From contig OZ316892.1 of the NCBI GenBank assembly GCA_973895155.1, forward strand, positions 29,450,001-29,514,000: a stretch of DNA of 64,000 bases, given 5' to 3'. Both the position numbers and the translations under genes were made by a program. Source of the DNA: Marsupella aquatica (Eukaryota; Marchantiophyta). This document shows positions 34,208 to 45,560 of the stretch, piece by piece. The notes beneath the pieces were generated by a model. It ran no database searches and was not told where the DNA came from. It saw only the letters and a program-made list of their open reading frames with translations. Numbering within the stretch: the stretch's first letter is position 1; every line of letters starts with the position of its first letter.

Positions 34208-37200
34208 TTACACGAAGGCTACCGTGGACACAGGATCACATTTCAGGAGAGGGAACTTGCAAACGTCATCTAGAGGCCCAATGCTTGGACAAGTCTGTCC
34301 CGAGGCTTTCTGAATTTGAAGATTGATGAGGGTTTGGCGATTTGCAAGTAGGCAGTCGACATGCCTTGGTAGAATTGGGATGCCATCCGGGCCCACCCAC
34401 ACAAAAAGGTACCCCGGCCATGGATGATCTACATGAATAGGTCGAAAAGGCACAACAATTTTCCTGCGCCACAAAACATAAACCATTACACATACGGCTA
34501 GGACATATGCAAAACATGAATCAAGTGTTGAGCAGATTGTTACGAGCGAAGGGTGATTACCTTGTGTGATAAACCCAGTGCCAAATTTGAATGCTGTTGA
34601 AGGTCTTGCGCCTCGCAGCATGTAAAGGCAACCAAGTGTTCCTACTGTATTTGCCTCCAACATTATAGGTGTCGATGAATGGAATACTAACCCCATCCAC
34701 AACTAGGTCTGAATAGGGAGGAATAATTTTGGCCAGGTTGTCAACGTGATGTGTTATGATCTTGCCCAATTCTTGGGTCCATCTCATCTTAGTCCATGAT
34801 TCGGGACCAGGTAGGGGTGCACTGGTGTGTTCTTCATTGAGGAAAGACACCTTCTTTGTCTTCTTTGCCTGTTTTTTGTGACCAGGCACCTTTTTCTTGC
34901 TAATGTGCTGTTGCTTTTCCCTTCCCTGCAAGAACATCAGGCATGACAATGAATTAGGGAATATAACAACAGCAAATGGCATAGAACAGGAAAGAACACA
35001 GACTGACTTGAGCCTCACCTTAATTTCCGACAAGCGTTTCTCATATGCCTTCAGACGAGTTTCATGTGTAGGTTCTCCTCCTTCTCCTTCCTGTTCCTCT
35101 GCAAATGTACTCTCTTCTGTGGCTTCTTGGCTGTCTTGTTGTGAAGATACTTGTTGTGAAGCTTCTTGTTGGGCCCCATCTTCTGAGGGCCCATCTCCTG
35201 GGACACCATCATCCTCGGGCCCGTCTTCTGTGGCCCCATCTTCTTCATCCCCATCATCTTGGGCCCCATCTTCTGTCTCCCCATCTTCTGTGGCAGGATC
35301 ATCTTCTGTCTCCCCATCTTCTGTGGCAGGATCATACTTTGCCTTGTCATCTTGGGCCCCATCATGTTGGGCCCCATCTTCTGTCTCCCCATCAGAATTT
35401 TCCTTGTCTTCTGTGGCCCCATCATCATCATCCTCTCCAACCTGTTCTTGCGAAGCATGCTCACTAGTGGCATCCTCTGCCCCATCTTCTGTGGCCCCAT
35501 CAATGTCTTTCCTGTCTCCACCCCTTTCAGCTTCATCATTTGTGTTGTCATTTGTCTGGAACGCGTGACAAACATCTTCAGCAGAACATAAACCAAAAGC
35601 CACAAGTAGAACATAAACCAGAAGCAGAACATAAACCAGAAGCAGAACATAAACCAGAAGACATGCCTAGTATGAATGGCATAGGGAAACACATCATACA
35701 AAATTGCGATAGGATAGGAGGTCTTGGAATAAAGGCAAAGACAATGTGAGGTACATGGAGAGTGTTGTTGATGTTTTTGCGCTTTTTCTGAGTTGGTTCA
35801 TGGCTGTTTGGTACACGCCTTCTCTTCCGTGTAGACGATCTGTCAGGACCTACAGCTTTTTCCTGCACACAAGTAGAAAGAGTCGCATTCCATAATACAA
35901 AGGAAAGAACATGAATTTGCTTGGAACATCAATGTCCTTAATAGATAGCATATGAATGTGCCTAACCTGGCTTTCGATGGAGGTGTTCCTTCCCGGTGTG
36001 GCCTTGGTCCTAGACCTCAAGCCCTGTCTCTGTCCTTGTGTTTCAGAATTCTTAGCAGGCTTCTTACATGGGGCCTTAGCCTTAGCCTTACCCTTCGCTC
36101 TAGTGTTCGGAGGTGGGTCCTTCTCAACAAGGACATGCTTCTTAAATACAATGTTGTCAGCGTCCAAATCAGAGCGGGAAAGATCCAGTTGGGGCATCCC
36201 ATCGTCACTGCTCCATTCGGCCACATCTTCTGGAAGCATTGCCTATGACAATCATGCATTTCATATGTCAAACATCACTACCGCATTAATATAGCAATAC
36301 AACATAAAGTAAAATTCACATACCCTTCTCGACAAAACATAACTACATTTCACGTACCCAGTACCGACAGAACATAAACTACAATGAATTTACCTCATAC
36401 CGACAGAACATCAACTACATTGCACATATATACCTGGCACCGACAGAACATAAACTACAATGAACTTACCTCATAGCGACAGAACATGAACTACATATAT
36501 ATTGCACATACCCTAGCTCGCATCTCCTCTGGATCAATTTGGCGTCTATGATTTTTCCAGAAATCTTCAATGTTTGATTTCACAGCGTTGAGCAAGCTGG
36601 TGAAGCGTTTAGATTTCCTCCATGCATTGTACCGCTCGATCTGTGGCCTTACTCAGAACCCATGTTGTCTCATCCTCATCCCCTTCATGAGCTAACTTGA
36701 GGTTATTCGCCCATCGTAGCAACCACGACATTCGCTGTCGCTTGAGTTTCCAAACTCGTGCAAGGTAGGAACCCGAAGTTGACTCTTTGTTGTGAATCGT
36801 GGCTGCCGTACTCAGTGGATTCCTTTAGGCACACACAAACCAAAGCATTCTCTGAATAGCAAAACATAAACCAGGAGTAATGAAATCAATCCATACCAGA
36901 ACATGAACTAGTACTCGTGTGTGGATTGAACGCAAAATGATCGAACCTCTGCCGTGCTGCCGTTTTGGGACGACCAACCGGACACGGTTCTGGATTCATG
37001 CGATGTACTGATCGCATGTGATCCAGAAAAGCCTGCTTCTTCACGAAGTGTTGACATGAGTCATCCGTCATGATTTTGCAAAGAAAACCTGACCCTAATG
37101 TTCTTCTGTGGGTTGGATTTTTAGCTCGCATCCAATGTTCGTTCATCTTGGCTATTGGGAACTTCTCCCATTCTGACTCCGGTGGAACAGGAGGCTTCCC

Positions 37201-37239
37201 CTTCCTAGGCCCTACAGCACATTGCCGAGATGGCGCCAT
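34208..37239 (-). CDS. MULE accessory gene: nuclear-type protein with acidic repeats, unknown function
   Basis: Probable exons are 37239-36909, about 36790-36513, 36242-35967, 35862-35755, 35555-35019, 34925-34561 and 34463-34208. From 36242 on, phases agree at every junction. The first exon encodes a degenerate Cys/His pattern (C-x7-C-x11-H-x4-H, ending HMRSVH). The middle has basic tracts (KGKAKAKAPCKKPAK; RKRRRV and QKKRK) that look like nuclear signals. The large exon encodes about 15 imperfect acidic repeats of the TEDGA / ETEDD type. The last two exons encode a folded-looking domain (SWTKMRW; RPIHVDHPWPGYLFVWVG). I recognise no family; it is not the Ulp1-type protease that some plant MULEs carry. 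A frame change near 36,640 (between WVLSK and ERYNAW) suggests a one-base error or decay. Confidence 0.6.
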
Positions 37240-37631
37240 TCCCTGCATGACAATACCACAACAACGTTGAGTAGAACATAAACTGTGAATTTGAAGCAAG
37301 GGTTGGGAGCGACATTGAAACAATCCATTTAATTGGTAATACCAGAGACTCAGTACTCATATGACATGCAGCAGCGATCAACTGAATGAGTTGCTTACTT
37401 GAGCAGGATGTCCGAGTGAATTGTCGGGCTTGAGTTTCGAAACCGTGCGAAGGCGAAATGTGATAGAACCTAAACAATGACACAGTATTTGCAAATGAGG
37501 AAAAAACCGTTTGTAAAGCCTTAAACCCCCCACAATGCAGACGTAGATTGCAAGGTGCTGAAACATCCGATGCTTGCAATGACGATCTCGTTCAAAGCAG
37601 TGGAATCACAATCCTGACGTCGTGTGCAGGC

Positions 37632-37906
37632 GAAGCGCGCTTGAGTGGTCTGGCAGGGTTTCGACAGCAGTCGACTATCGAGACGGGGCAGGGGAGGGGA
37701 GGGGAGACGGTTCGTGCTCCCGCCCGATTTCGAAACGGACGGACGACGGACGGAATGGCAGTTGTGGCGGTCGAAATCAAAATGGTAGAACATAAACCGA
37801 AGTCGCGTCGGGGAACGGGCAGGCTGCATTGGATTTCGTGACGGGCAGGGTACGGGGTGCCGCTAAACTTGGAGCGCATTAACGCAGCGTAGATTTAACG
37901 CAGGGT
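37632..37906 (-). repeat. MULE terminal inverted repeat, right
   Basis: This is the inverted partner of 28,760-29,034, ending in ...AACGCAGGGT. The perfect 9-bp target duplication follows at 37,907-37,915. One copy of the element-wide motif (about 37,785) again points inward. Confidence 0.93.
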
Positions 37907-37915
37907 CACAGAGTA

Positions 37916-38965
37916 GCATCTGGTAAGTACAAGACTACAAGCTATCTTCGCGTCAGAAAGCTGGTTGAGAAGTGGGACCCTTGACCTCCTTGCAGTGATT
38001 TTTTTAGTGGCGAAAATTGGCCAAATTACACCTCCCCAAAACAGCTTTCGTCACTTTTGGCCAACATTAGTTAGTATTTTTCTGTCTCATTAGCTAGTGT
38101 TACCTAATTACAGGCCCCCATTAGCCAGAATCTAAGGGTCATCCTAAATTTAGGGAGATCTAAGGATAAAACAATCAATTAAATAATATTTTGAGCATTT
38201 CTCCTTCGCACAGAGGACATTGGCCACTTCGGTGAAAAAGTACAAACCAAAAAGTATAAAACTTAAAAAAACAGGCTGCCTCTTTGGTCTCATCTGGGTC
38301 TCTCCCTTTCCCTGCCCTTTATTGGGTCTTTTTGCCTGTCCTTTATTGGGTTTTGCCAGTGTGATCCTGTCTATTGCATCTTATGGAAGTCCTGAAAGGC
38401 ACACAAACCTACCATGAGCTCAACAGGCGCACTTGTCTAAATCACGTCCACTTTTTCCTTTCAAAGTAGAGGGGTTCTCTCGTTTAAAATCTCCTCGTTC
38501 GTGTACACCAGTTGGTCGTCCATCCGCAGAAAAATCTTGCCATCAATAATTAGCAGCGTCAGTGAAGACATTTTCAACGTCGCAATGAATCATTTTATCT
38601 ACTACATAAGAAGCTCAACTGTGTGCTGAGCATGAAAGCATGAAACCTTTCTTTGGGAGGCCTGTACAACTTCCAATTTCCCAAAATAAGAAGATTCAAA
38701 TTCAGTGCGATTAATCCTTCAATGGTTCAATTTCTGTAGCTATCTTTCGGGATGTGTACAACTTCCAATTTCCCAAAATCAGAACATTCAAATTTGGTGC
38801 GATTAATCCTTCAATGGTTCAATTTCTGTGGCTGTCGTTCGGGATGTTTACATGCAGTAGTGAAGTACAAGGATAAATCTCATCTGAGGTATCGAGAAAC
38901 AAATTGAAATGAGTTTTGATAACGCAAGGATGAACCTCATCTGAAGTATTGAGAAACAGATTGAG
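37916..38965. other. Spacer between the MULE and the repeat-protein gene
   Basis: 38,030-38,420 belongs to a dispersed repeat related to 55,880-56,190 ('ccc.attag.c.agaatct', 'agggagatct', then CCTTTATTGGGT). 38,660-38,852 is a 97-bp tandem duplication ('caacttccaatttcccaaaa', 'gcgattaatccttcaatgg'). 38,868-38,975 is a roughly 57-bp duplication ending at the start codon of the next gene. The promoter of that gene must lie in this duplicated DNA. Confidence 0.6.
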
Positions 38966-41508
38966 ATGAATTTTGGTAAAGAGACCAGCAGAGTATCGTG
39001 GTTCCCGGGGCAGCCCGAGTCATGGAAGAAAGCAGCAGACTGGAAACACGAGCTGGATGCGAAGAGGAGAGGACCGTCATGGCTCGGAAAGACAGCAGAG
39101 GATTTTGCTCAAATGGCCGAAGCCAGACTGGCTACCAGGCAGGCATCCTGGATCGGGCATAGAGAGAAGACGGCAGAGGATTACGCTGATGAAGCTAAGA
39201 AAGCGCTTCTGCAAGAAAAGTGGATTAAGTACATAAGGAGAATGAGCAGGAAAAAGTCCTTTGGACTGGGTAAAGATCGGCCGAAGACCTTGGAGGAGAT
39301 GGCAAGGGAACAGCATGAGAAAAGTATGGTGCCAGCTAAGATCTAATTTTTCCTGTTCTCTGTGGAAACTTCCATAATTTCTTTGCATAGCATTGTAGGT
39401 AAGAGATTTATAGTTGACCAGGCTTTTGATTGTCTGGCGAAAGAACTCAATTTTATGTATGATCCTGGTGTACAATGGAATGTGATTAATTTCCAGTCTG
39501 CTATCGATCATTCGTACTTCACATTCCGAGGACTGAGGTAGCTAGATATGCAAAGGAAACTTCAGAGAGGAGTTGAAATGTTAACTCGCACAGGGTTAAA
39601 TGAAGATCGATCATTCATTAAACAACACGATACCTTGTTAAAGCTTGCACTGGCTGACACTGTTCGCAGCTCCAATAGCGGTGGAATTTCAATCAGGACG
39701 TTCGCATGTTGGTTAGGTTTTTGTAGATCCTCTCTAGCATGAATTGTAAGGCCGCTCTTCTGTTGGGCTACTATAGCATTTATCTTTGACAATCGTGAAC
39801 TCCGAAGAATATCTTCATATGGGACCTTCTCGACGGCTGTGTGTTTGGTGCAGACCAATGAAGGACAATTTGGGAGGTGACATAGTAGAGGTTCAATGAA
39901 GACCAATGTTAGCTTGAGCCGATATACAGGAAAATTTCATGAAACCAACGTCTGGAACCAACACAAAATCTTTCATCCAGTATCCCAACCAACAATTCTC
40001 CTCCCTTTGACGTATTCTTTTACTTTGGGCATGAAAATGATTAGGGTTTTCTTTCCCCTGCACTTACTTTTGACAAAGACACTGACAAAGGGCCATGCTG
40101 TAGAGCGCGGACATCCAGAGTCTGCATTCGAAATGCAATTTGAACTAACCTTATCGACACGAAGGGCTCCTGATAATAACAGATTACCCTTTTCCTCACG
40201 GAGGTTCATGTGCCTCCTCAAGTTCAACATACAAACTAGACTATTTTGTAAGGCCCACAAATTAAGTCTATGGTCTGGGGACCTTGAGCAGGTCTACACG
40301 ACAACTGGATAGTCTGGAAGAGAAGAATTTCTGCAAAGAGGGAATATGGAGCTAACATCGAGATCAGGGCCAAGACGCCAGAGGAATTGAGGCAGGAAGA
40401 CAGGGACAAAAAGATGCAGCTGGGATGGATAAAATGGAAGCGAAGGCTATCAGCTAAGCGTGATTATGGACTGGGCCGGGCCAGGTCTATTACAGAAGAT
40501 GAGCGGGAAAGGATGCGGATCGCCGGCATTCAAGAGAAAGGATGGATTCTGCCTTACATGTGTGATGCTCAGAAAAAAGGATGGGTGAGAAGGTACCGCG
40601 GGTCTCTCTGGAACTTTGACAAAGAGAAGAGTGCGTCCAACCTGCACAAAGTAGACCAAGCCATAGAAGCCAACAGAATCAAGCACCTAGAAATGGAATG
40701 GGTCAAAAACATCCGGAAGATCCAGTTGCCCAAGTTTGGGCTTGGCGATACAAAACCTAAGACGGCCGAAGAACTCGCGCAGGAACGAGATTGGAGCGAA
40801 ATTGAGAATCAATGGGAAAGCCTCACGACGAAACGGATGAGGAAACGGACGGAATTTGGGTTAGGTCCCAGAAGGTCATTCACAGCTGAAGAGGTGAGAA
40901 AAATGGCCACTGACGAGGAGATGGAGGACGGCTGGGAGAAACACACAACAAAGGAAACGTGGAACGAAGCGGGCAAGCTGGTTTGGGAGCCGAGAATTCC
41001 CACTCTGGAGGAATTGGCACTGCTGAAGATTCAGATGGAGCAAGAGAAAAACTGGAAAAGCGCAATCCAGGAAGAAACTCTGCGTGACATGTTCCCAATC
41101 CGGTCTTGGCCATGGGAGCCCAAAATCAAGACCGAAGAGCAGCTCAAGGAGGAAAAGAAGTGGCTAAAGCAGGAAACAGAGTGGCTGAAAGGCAGATCCA
41201 GCTACGATCAACTCCAGGAGGGATTTCCAACGGTGCAAGAGCTAGTCATTGCAGACTTGGAGCAGGTGTGGGCATTGGAGGACATGGAAGCAGAAGTGAG
41301 AGAAGAGAGGAAAAAAATGCTGCAGAGCTTTAGACTACGTTGCCCCCTCGTGATTAGCAAGGAAAGTGTGCAGAAGGTAGGATCGAAAAAGGAGAAGCTC
41401 AAGGAGAAAGATAAAAAGGGAGAGGAGGAAGCAGAGTGGGAGAAGATCATGATGTACATCAACGATAAGATGGACATTGATTTTGAAGACGATGAAGATG
41501 AAGAGTAG
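38966..41508 (+). CDS. Trp/FGLG repeat protein, two exons, unknown family
   Basis: The exons are 38966-39323 and 40292-41508 (donor AAAA|GTATGG, acceptor GAGCAG|GTC), joining in phase to about 524 residues. The protein is almost wholly made of units of 36-43 residues. Each begins with Trp (near positions 26, 62, 86, 125, 165, 204, 255, 293, 333, 373, 416). Each typically continues W-x3-[RK]-x4-8-[FY]G(L)G-x3-P-[KR]-[TS]-x-EE-[LMV]. The best units read IRRMSRKKSFGLGKDRPKT and WVKNIRKIQLPKFGLG. It is Lys/Glu/Arg/Trp-rich, probably helical, without signal peptide or membrane segment, and ends in an acidic tail (DFEDDEDEE). I do not recognise the family. Long charged helical repeats suggest a scaffold or a nucleic-acid or cytoskeletal binding role, but that is a guess. 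The long conserved periodicity across the intron argues that it is a real gene. Confidence 0.75.
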
Positions 41509-43289
41509 GAGTTTTTCAGCATAATTTGTGCCACTAAATTGCTTGGGTTTCTTGTTTCTTCTCTTGGGCATTGCTTCCCCCCTTGGACTGCCTGCCTAGT
41601 CCCTCAGAATTTTTATTTATAAAACAATCTTTCCAGGCAAATAAAATAAAATTGCTCGGACTTTGCTAATCAGTGTTCCTGGGCGGTTGAGGCAGCAATG
41701 TCCCAGTTGGAGACTTAGTTACAACACTATATGTAGACCAGTAGCTCATCAAGCTATGCAATGGTGGATCTTTATCTCTTACTTTTGTGGTCTTCATTTG
41801 GGCTTTCCATTTGCCCTGTCCTTTTGAGTTGGAATTTTTGTCCTTTCTAGCCCTCTTGAGCTCTTACCCCATTGTACTTTGTTTGGCCCCTTTTAGTAAA
41901 TTGGTCCTTTCTTCCTTGAGGCATAGTTTCCAGCCAAAAAAGTTTAAGGTAGAACTCTAGGATCCTTTGGACTAAAAAGAATTATTGGGAGCCATCTTAC
42001 TTATAAATCTGCAACTACAACCTAGAGTAGGGCCTAGGCTTCTAGAGTGAAGTCTCCAGACCGTAACTCCATGGCTCATCATGTGGAATGATAAGAAAAC
42101 TGATGTCTATGATATATGTCATGTCAAATGACAATCATGACTACTTTTTGTTATGATTTTTATTTATATTAAAAACTGATCTCTATGGCCCCACCATATC
42201 ATATGTGCATAAGTGGGATGTAGGATAGAAAAACTAGGGATGTGCATAGAAAAGAGTATTATGGTATGTTATGTCTGAATATTAAAATGATGATATGCAT
42301 GATAATTTTTTTATCATTTCATTAACCTTCAAAATATGTGAATAAGGATATATTTTGGTGACATTTTTATTGTCCTCCCCGCTATTCACATTCAAAGAAC
42401 GGGTAGTTGGGGCTAGTCCTTCCAACTTCCAAACAAAAAGCTTATTAAGGCTGGTGGATTGTAGAACTTTAGCATCATTCCTTTCTCCCAAGTTGAAAGG
42501 TTTAGTTCCTTCTCATGAGATGAGTAATTGTTGTTTACTAAAATGATAACGCTCCATCTCAGATTCAAACTGACAACCTGAACCCTCCAGTTAGAGTAAA
42601 GCTCATTGGCCAGCAAATGTACGATGTTACCTCCTATTTCAGGTTAATTGACAGCCGTTAATAGACCACAATGTTTGATGAGATGCTGGGATAGACTGTG
42701 AGAACCTACACGGACCACCTTGAAACATTACCTTTACTCAGATATCACCTTTCCTTTGTATGAGTACTCCAATGTCTGGGTATTCAAACCTTGTGGTCCA
42801 TCCAATATCAATTTCTAAAGTAGAGTAAAATGGTCAATAATTGTCTCTCAAAGCAGAAACTCACAGAGTAGAGGAAAACTGGTGTTTGCAAAAATTCTGG
42901 GGCCAGCCCTCCAAATTTAGTTGCAGAGGTTGTGACTACTTTTACATTATTTTCATGGTAGTCAGATATAATGTAACCAACTTAGGGGCTGCTCTGATAG
43001 GCAGGAAGTTATATGTTGATTTTGTACAATTTATCCAAGGATATAGTATCTCTTGAAATCCTTGGAGATTATGTGGACTCTCACACTTATTCCCGTACAT
43101 GCATAAAATATCCACCACGTAGGTACCCATTCCTACGTACTGAAAACTGTATACAAACTCTACCCAAAAGGTAACTTTCCCACAATGAAGGGGAAACCAA
43201 TAAAAGGGACCAATAAAAGGGGCATTTGCATTATCATTCTGACCAAGGTATAGTAGCCTAAAACACTTGCAAGAGGGAGTTTTGATGTA
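41509..43289. other. Intergenic DNA, no gene recognised
   Basis: A/T-rich with short frames. The part 41,750-41,950 resembles the T-rich dispersed repeats elsewhere ('gggctttccatttgccctgtcc'). Nothing else can be supported. Confidence 0.4.
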
Positions 43290-43775
43290 GGATGGTTAAT
43301 ATCCATGTTCATCTCTCACTTTGGAGCTTTTGGTGTTCTCCTCCCTACCTTCGACCAGTTCTTGCGGGCCTCTGTTATTTATTGTATTGAGAGGAGATCT
43401 TTCCCCCCTTTTTCTGTTCTCACTGCCTTTTTCGACAACGGGTGTCTGTGGCTCTTCAGCGGGCCCCAAACTTTCACCCTCCTTTGTAGGGCTGAGGCAA
43501 TTGGTTTTAGGGCCTCCCATCATGTTCAGTTTCAGGACCCTCCTTTGTGGTTTACTTTGGAGCTCTACCAGGTTTCAATTCTCTGTTATAGGCTCCTTAT
43601 AGGCTACTTTTCCGTGAGCTTTTGGGTTAGGACCCCTTGGCTTGTCTTTTATTGGGGCCCTTTCTCCTCTTTTCCTCCCCTTTATTGGGTTGGGTTGCTT
43701 TTGCCTTGGGATCTAGTCTTCCGGTTTGGCCTTTTTTTGCCCTTGGGCACCGTGATATATATGAACGATTGGAAG
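43290..43775 (+). repeat. Dispersed T-rich repeat copy
   Basis: It shares 'aggaccctcctttgtggtttac.ttggagctctaccagg' and 'cctttattgggttg...tgcctt.gg...ggtttg.c.tttttt..ccttggg.ac..tgatatatat' with 12,440-12,800. Plus-strand frames through it are hydrophobic by-products of the T-rich base composition. Confidence 0.55.
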
Positions 43776-43779
43776 AAGA

Positions 43780-45560
43780 ACCTGCCGAGCAATGCAGTAA
43801 TGAGATGCTCTGTGATCACTAAAAACTCTCCAAAGTTCTGCATCCAAGCCAGGCCACATTCAATTCATCAACTTCGTAATTGAAGTACAAAAAGAAACTG
43901 GTACACAACTTGGTCTTACGACGAAGGACTGTTTATCAAAAACGTTCTCATCAGCAAAATCTCTCAGACAATCTAGAGTCCTAGTATTGCATCACAAAGA
44001 CCCTCAATCCTTTGGAGCTGCGCTTCGAATCAAGCAGGAAAGTCATAGACGTAGCATACATTCAAGAAAAATGGACAGATCAACCTATTGGCAACGCAAA
44101 TGAGTTCCGCCGTTGCGACGCAGGAGTGATTGTCAAAATCGATCTTATCATCAATCTCTCAGAAAACTACTACAAGAACGGGAACAATCCTGAGTCTTAC
44201 TATGCACCACAACGACCGTCAATCGTTTGAAGCAGAAAAATCATAGAGCGTTCCGACACTTTCTACGAGAATTTATTGGCACTGAGAGGCTGCTCCACCG
44301 CAAAAGCTTCCCCGACAAATACAAGGAAAACCATTAACAGCTGCACAACGGAGGATTCAGCGGCTACCCATCCGAATGTCCGATCTCGACCGTGAAGCTG
44401 TGATGGTGATTGTCAGTCACAGAGCCGTCAAAATCACTCAAGGATTCCATAGTCCATATCATCTAGTATGACAAACTGCATGTGCAGTAGCTGGAACTGA
44501 AACTGGGGCAATGTCAGAGATGGAACCCTCCATCAAAGAGAAGAACATACGCGCTCGAACACAAGAGAGACACAACTGCAAAAGGAATCCAATAGCAGAA
44601 AAGTATGGAGAGTTCCTCCGTTCCGACCCGGAAAGAATTATGTCACAAGGCCGGGGTACTACGAAATGAGTTCCTCCTTCCGACGCTTTCTATGACAGTG
44701 TGATCTTCCATTGAAGTGGTGCTCAATTTATTGCAAAAGTCTTACTGATGAGATGCAAGGAAGCTCTTGTTGCTACACTATATCAAGCCAGCCTACGCAT
44801 TCAATCTTCAAGATGACGTTGGATCATAATTGTCAGTTCAAGCGCTGTCAAAATGAATAATTCCGATTATTAGGAGTCGATCGATGCACACCCTTGTAAG
44901 GGCCCAAGGCATTTTGCGAGAGAAATCGAGAAGAACTTACCCAGAACCGGAGGAATAAAAAGAAGATGACAGCACAACAAAACCCAAGGATTGAAATCCG
45001 AATCAAGTTGCTCAAATGGAGGCCAACAAGGGTATACCAGTGACTAGAAGAAAAAAATATTACAGAAACTGTAATTCTCGATGCCAAAGAGGTAGAAGGA
45101 AAAAAGAAGAGTTGATGACACCCAAATACCTCCACGCGAATCTCAACTGTTCTGGAGATAAATTGATACAAAACTCTTCACTTTGCCAAAAGACACTTCT
45201 TCCCAAAATTCACATCTGGATATTGAGAATGTCCGTTATTTATTTTGCTCTAATACAATTTTGCCTTTGAGAGTAGGAATAACATTGTAGTTATGGAACT
45301 GGAAGTATTTACAGTAGCAATTCTGCCACAAATTCTGTTGATGTTGAAAGTTTTCAAAGAAATTCTCGCGCGAGAATGATTGAAAAAGTGGACATCTGGA
45401 AAACTTGGAATGGCATTGGGGCCCATAAGAGTTATGTTGTTGAAACGAAGACAGTATTCATCACAACATGGACATTTGACTCTCGCCCACATGATCTGGG
45501 TGTTCTGGTAGACATACGCCCCAAGGGTTCGACGGGATGTTTTGTTTGTGCTAGAAATGC
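43780..45560 (-). repeat. Segmental duplicate A (no RNase H frame)
   Basis: It resembles 47,240-49,290 along its length. Matching landmarks include 'ctccaaagttctgcatccaagcca.gccacattcaattcat', 'gaaagaattatgtcac.ag.cc', 'cagaacctgaggaataa'-type sequence and 'aagacagt.ttcatcacaacatggac'. It reads as the upstream flank of an RNase H gene whose coding part is missing here. Several small indels separate the copies. Confidence 0.7.

Larger units (their letters stand above)
28760..37906. mobile_element. Complete Mutator-like element (MULE), 9,147 bases, two genes
   Basis: The element is bounded by terminal inverted repeats starting ACCCTGCGTTAAATC and by a perfect 9-bp duplication CACAGAGTA. The same target sequence, uninterrupted, is present at 48,088-48,096 in the paralogous segment, which supports insertion. 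It holds a plus-strand transposase gene (to 33,089) and a minus-strand accessory gene (37,239-34,208), arranged tail to tail. A short motif (GTTYATGTTCTGYC) is scattered through all non-coding parts, oriented with transcription. The two terminal repeats differ at only two positions in their first 275 bases, so the insertion is fairly young. Confidence 0.93.

Noticed and set aside
34208-34702. Accessory gene C-terminus as a Ulp1/C48 protease, known from some MULEs
   Set aside because: No His-Asp-Gln-Cys order is visible; only a generic Trp/Pro-rich domain can be read.
34897-35591. Plus-strand Ser/Pro-rich and Leu/His-rich frames over the accessory gene
   Set aside because: They are antisense reading of the GAT/GAA-rich acidic repeats; the minus strand has splice-consistent exons.
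43305-43883. 192-codon plus-strand hydrophobic frame
   Set aside because: It lies in a T-rich dispersed repeat whose other copies do not conserve the frame.
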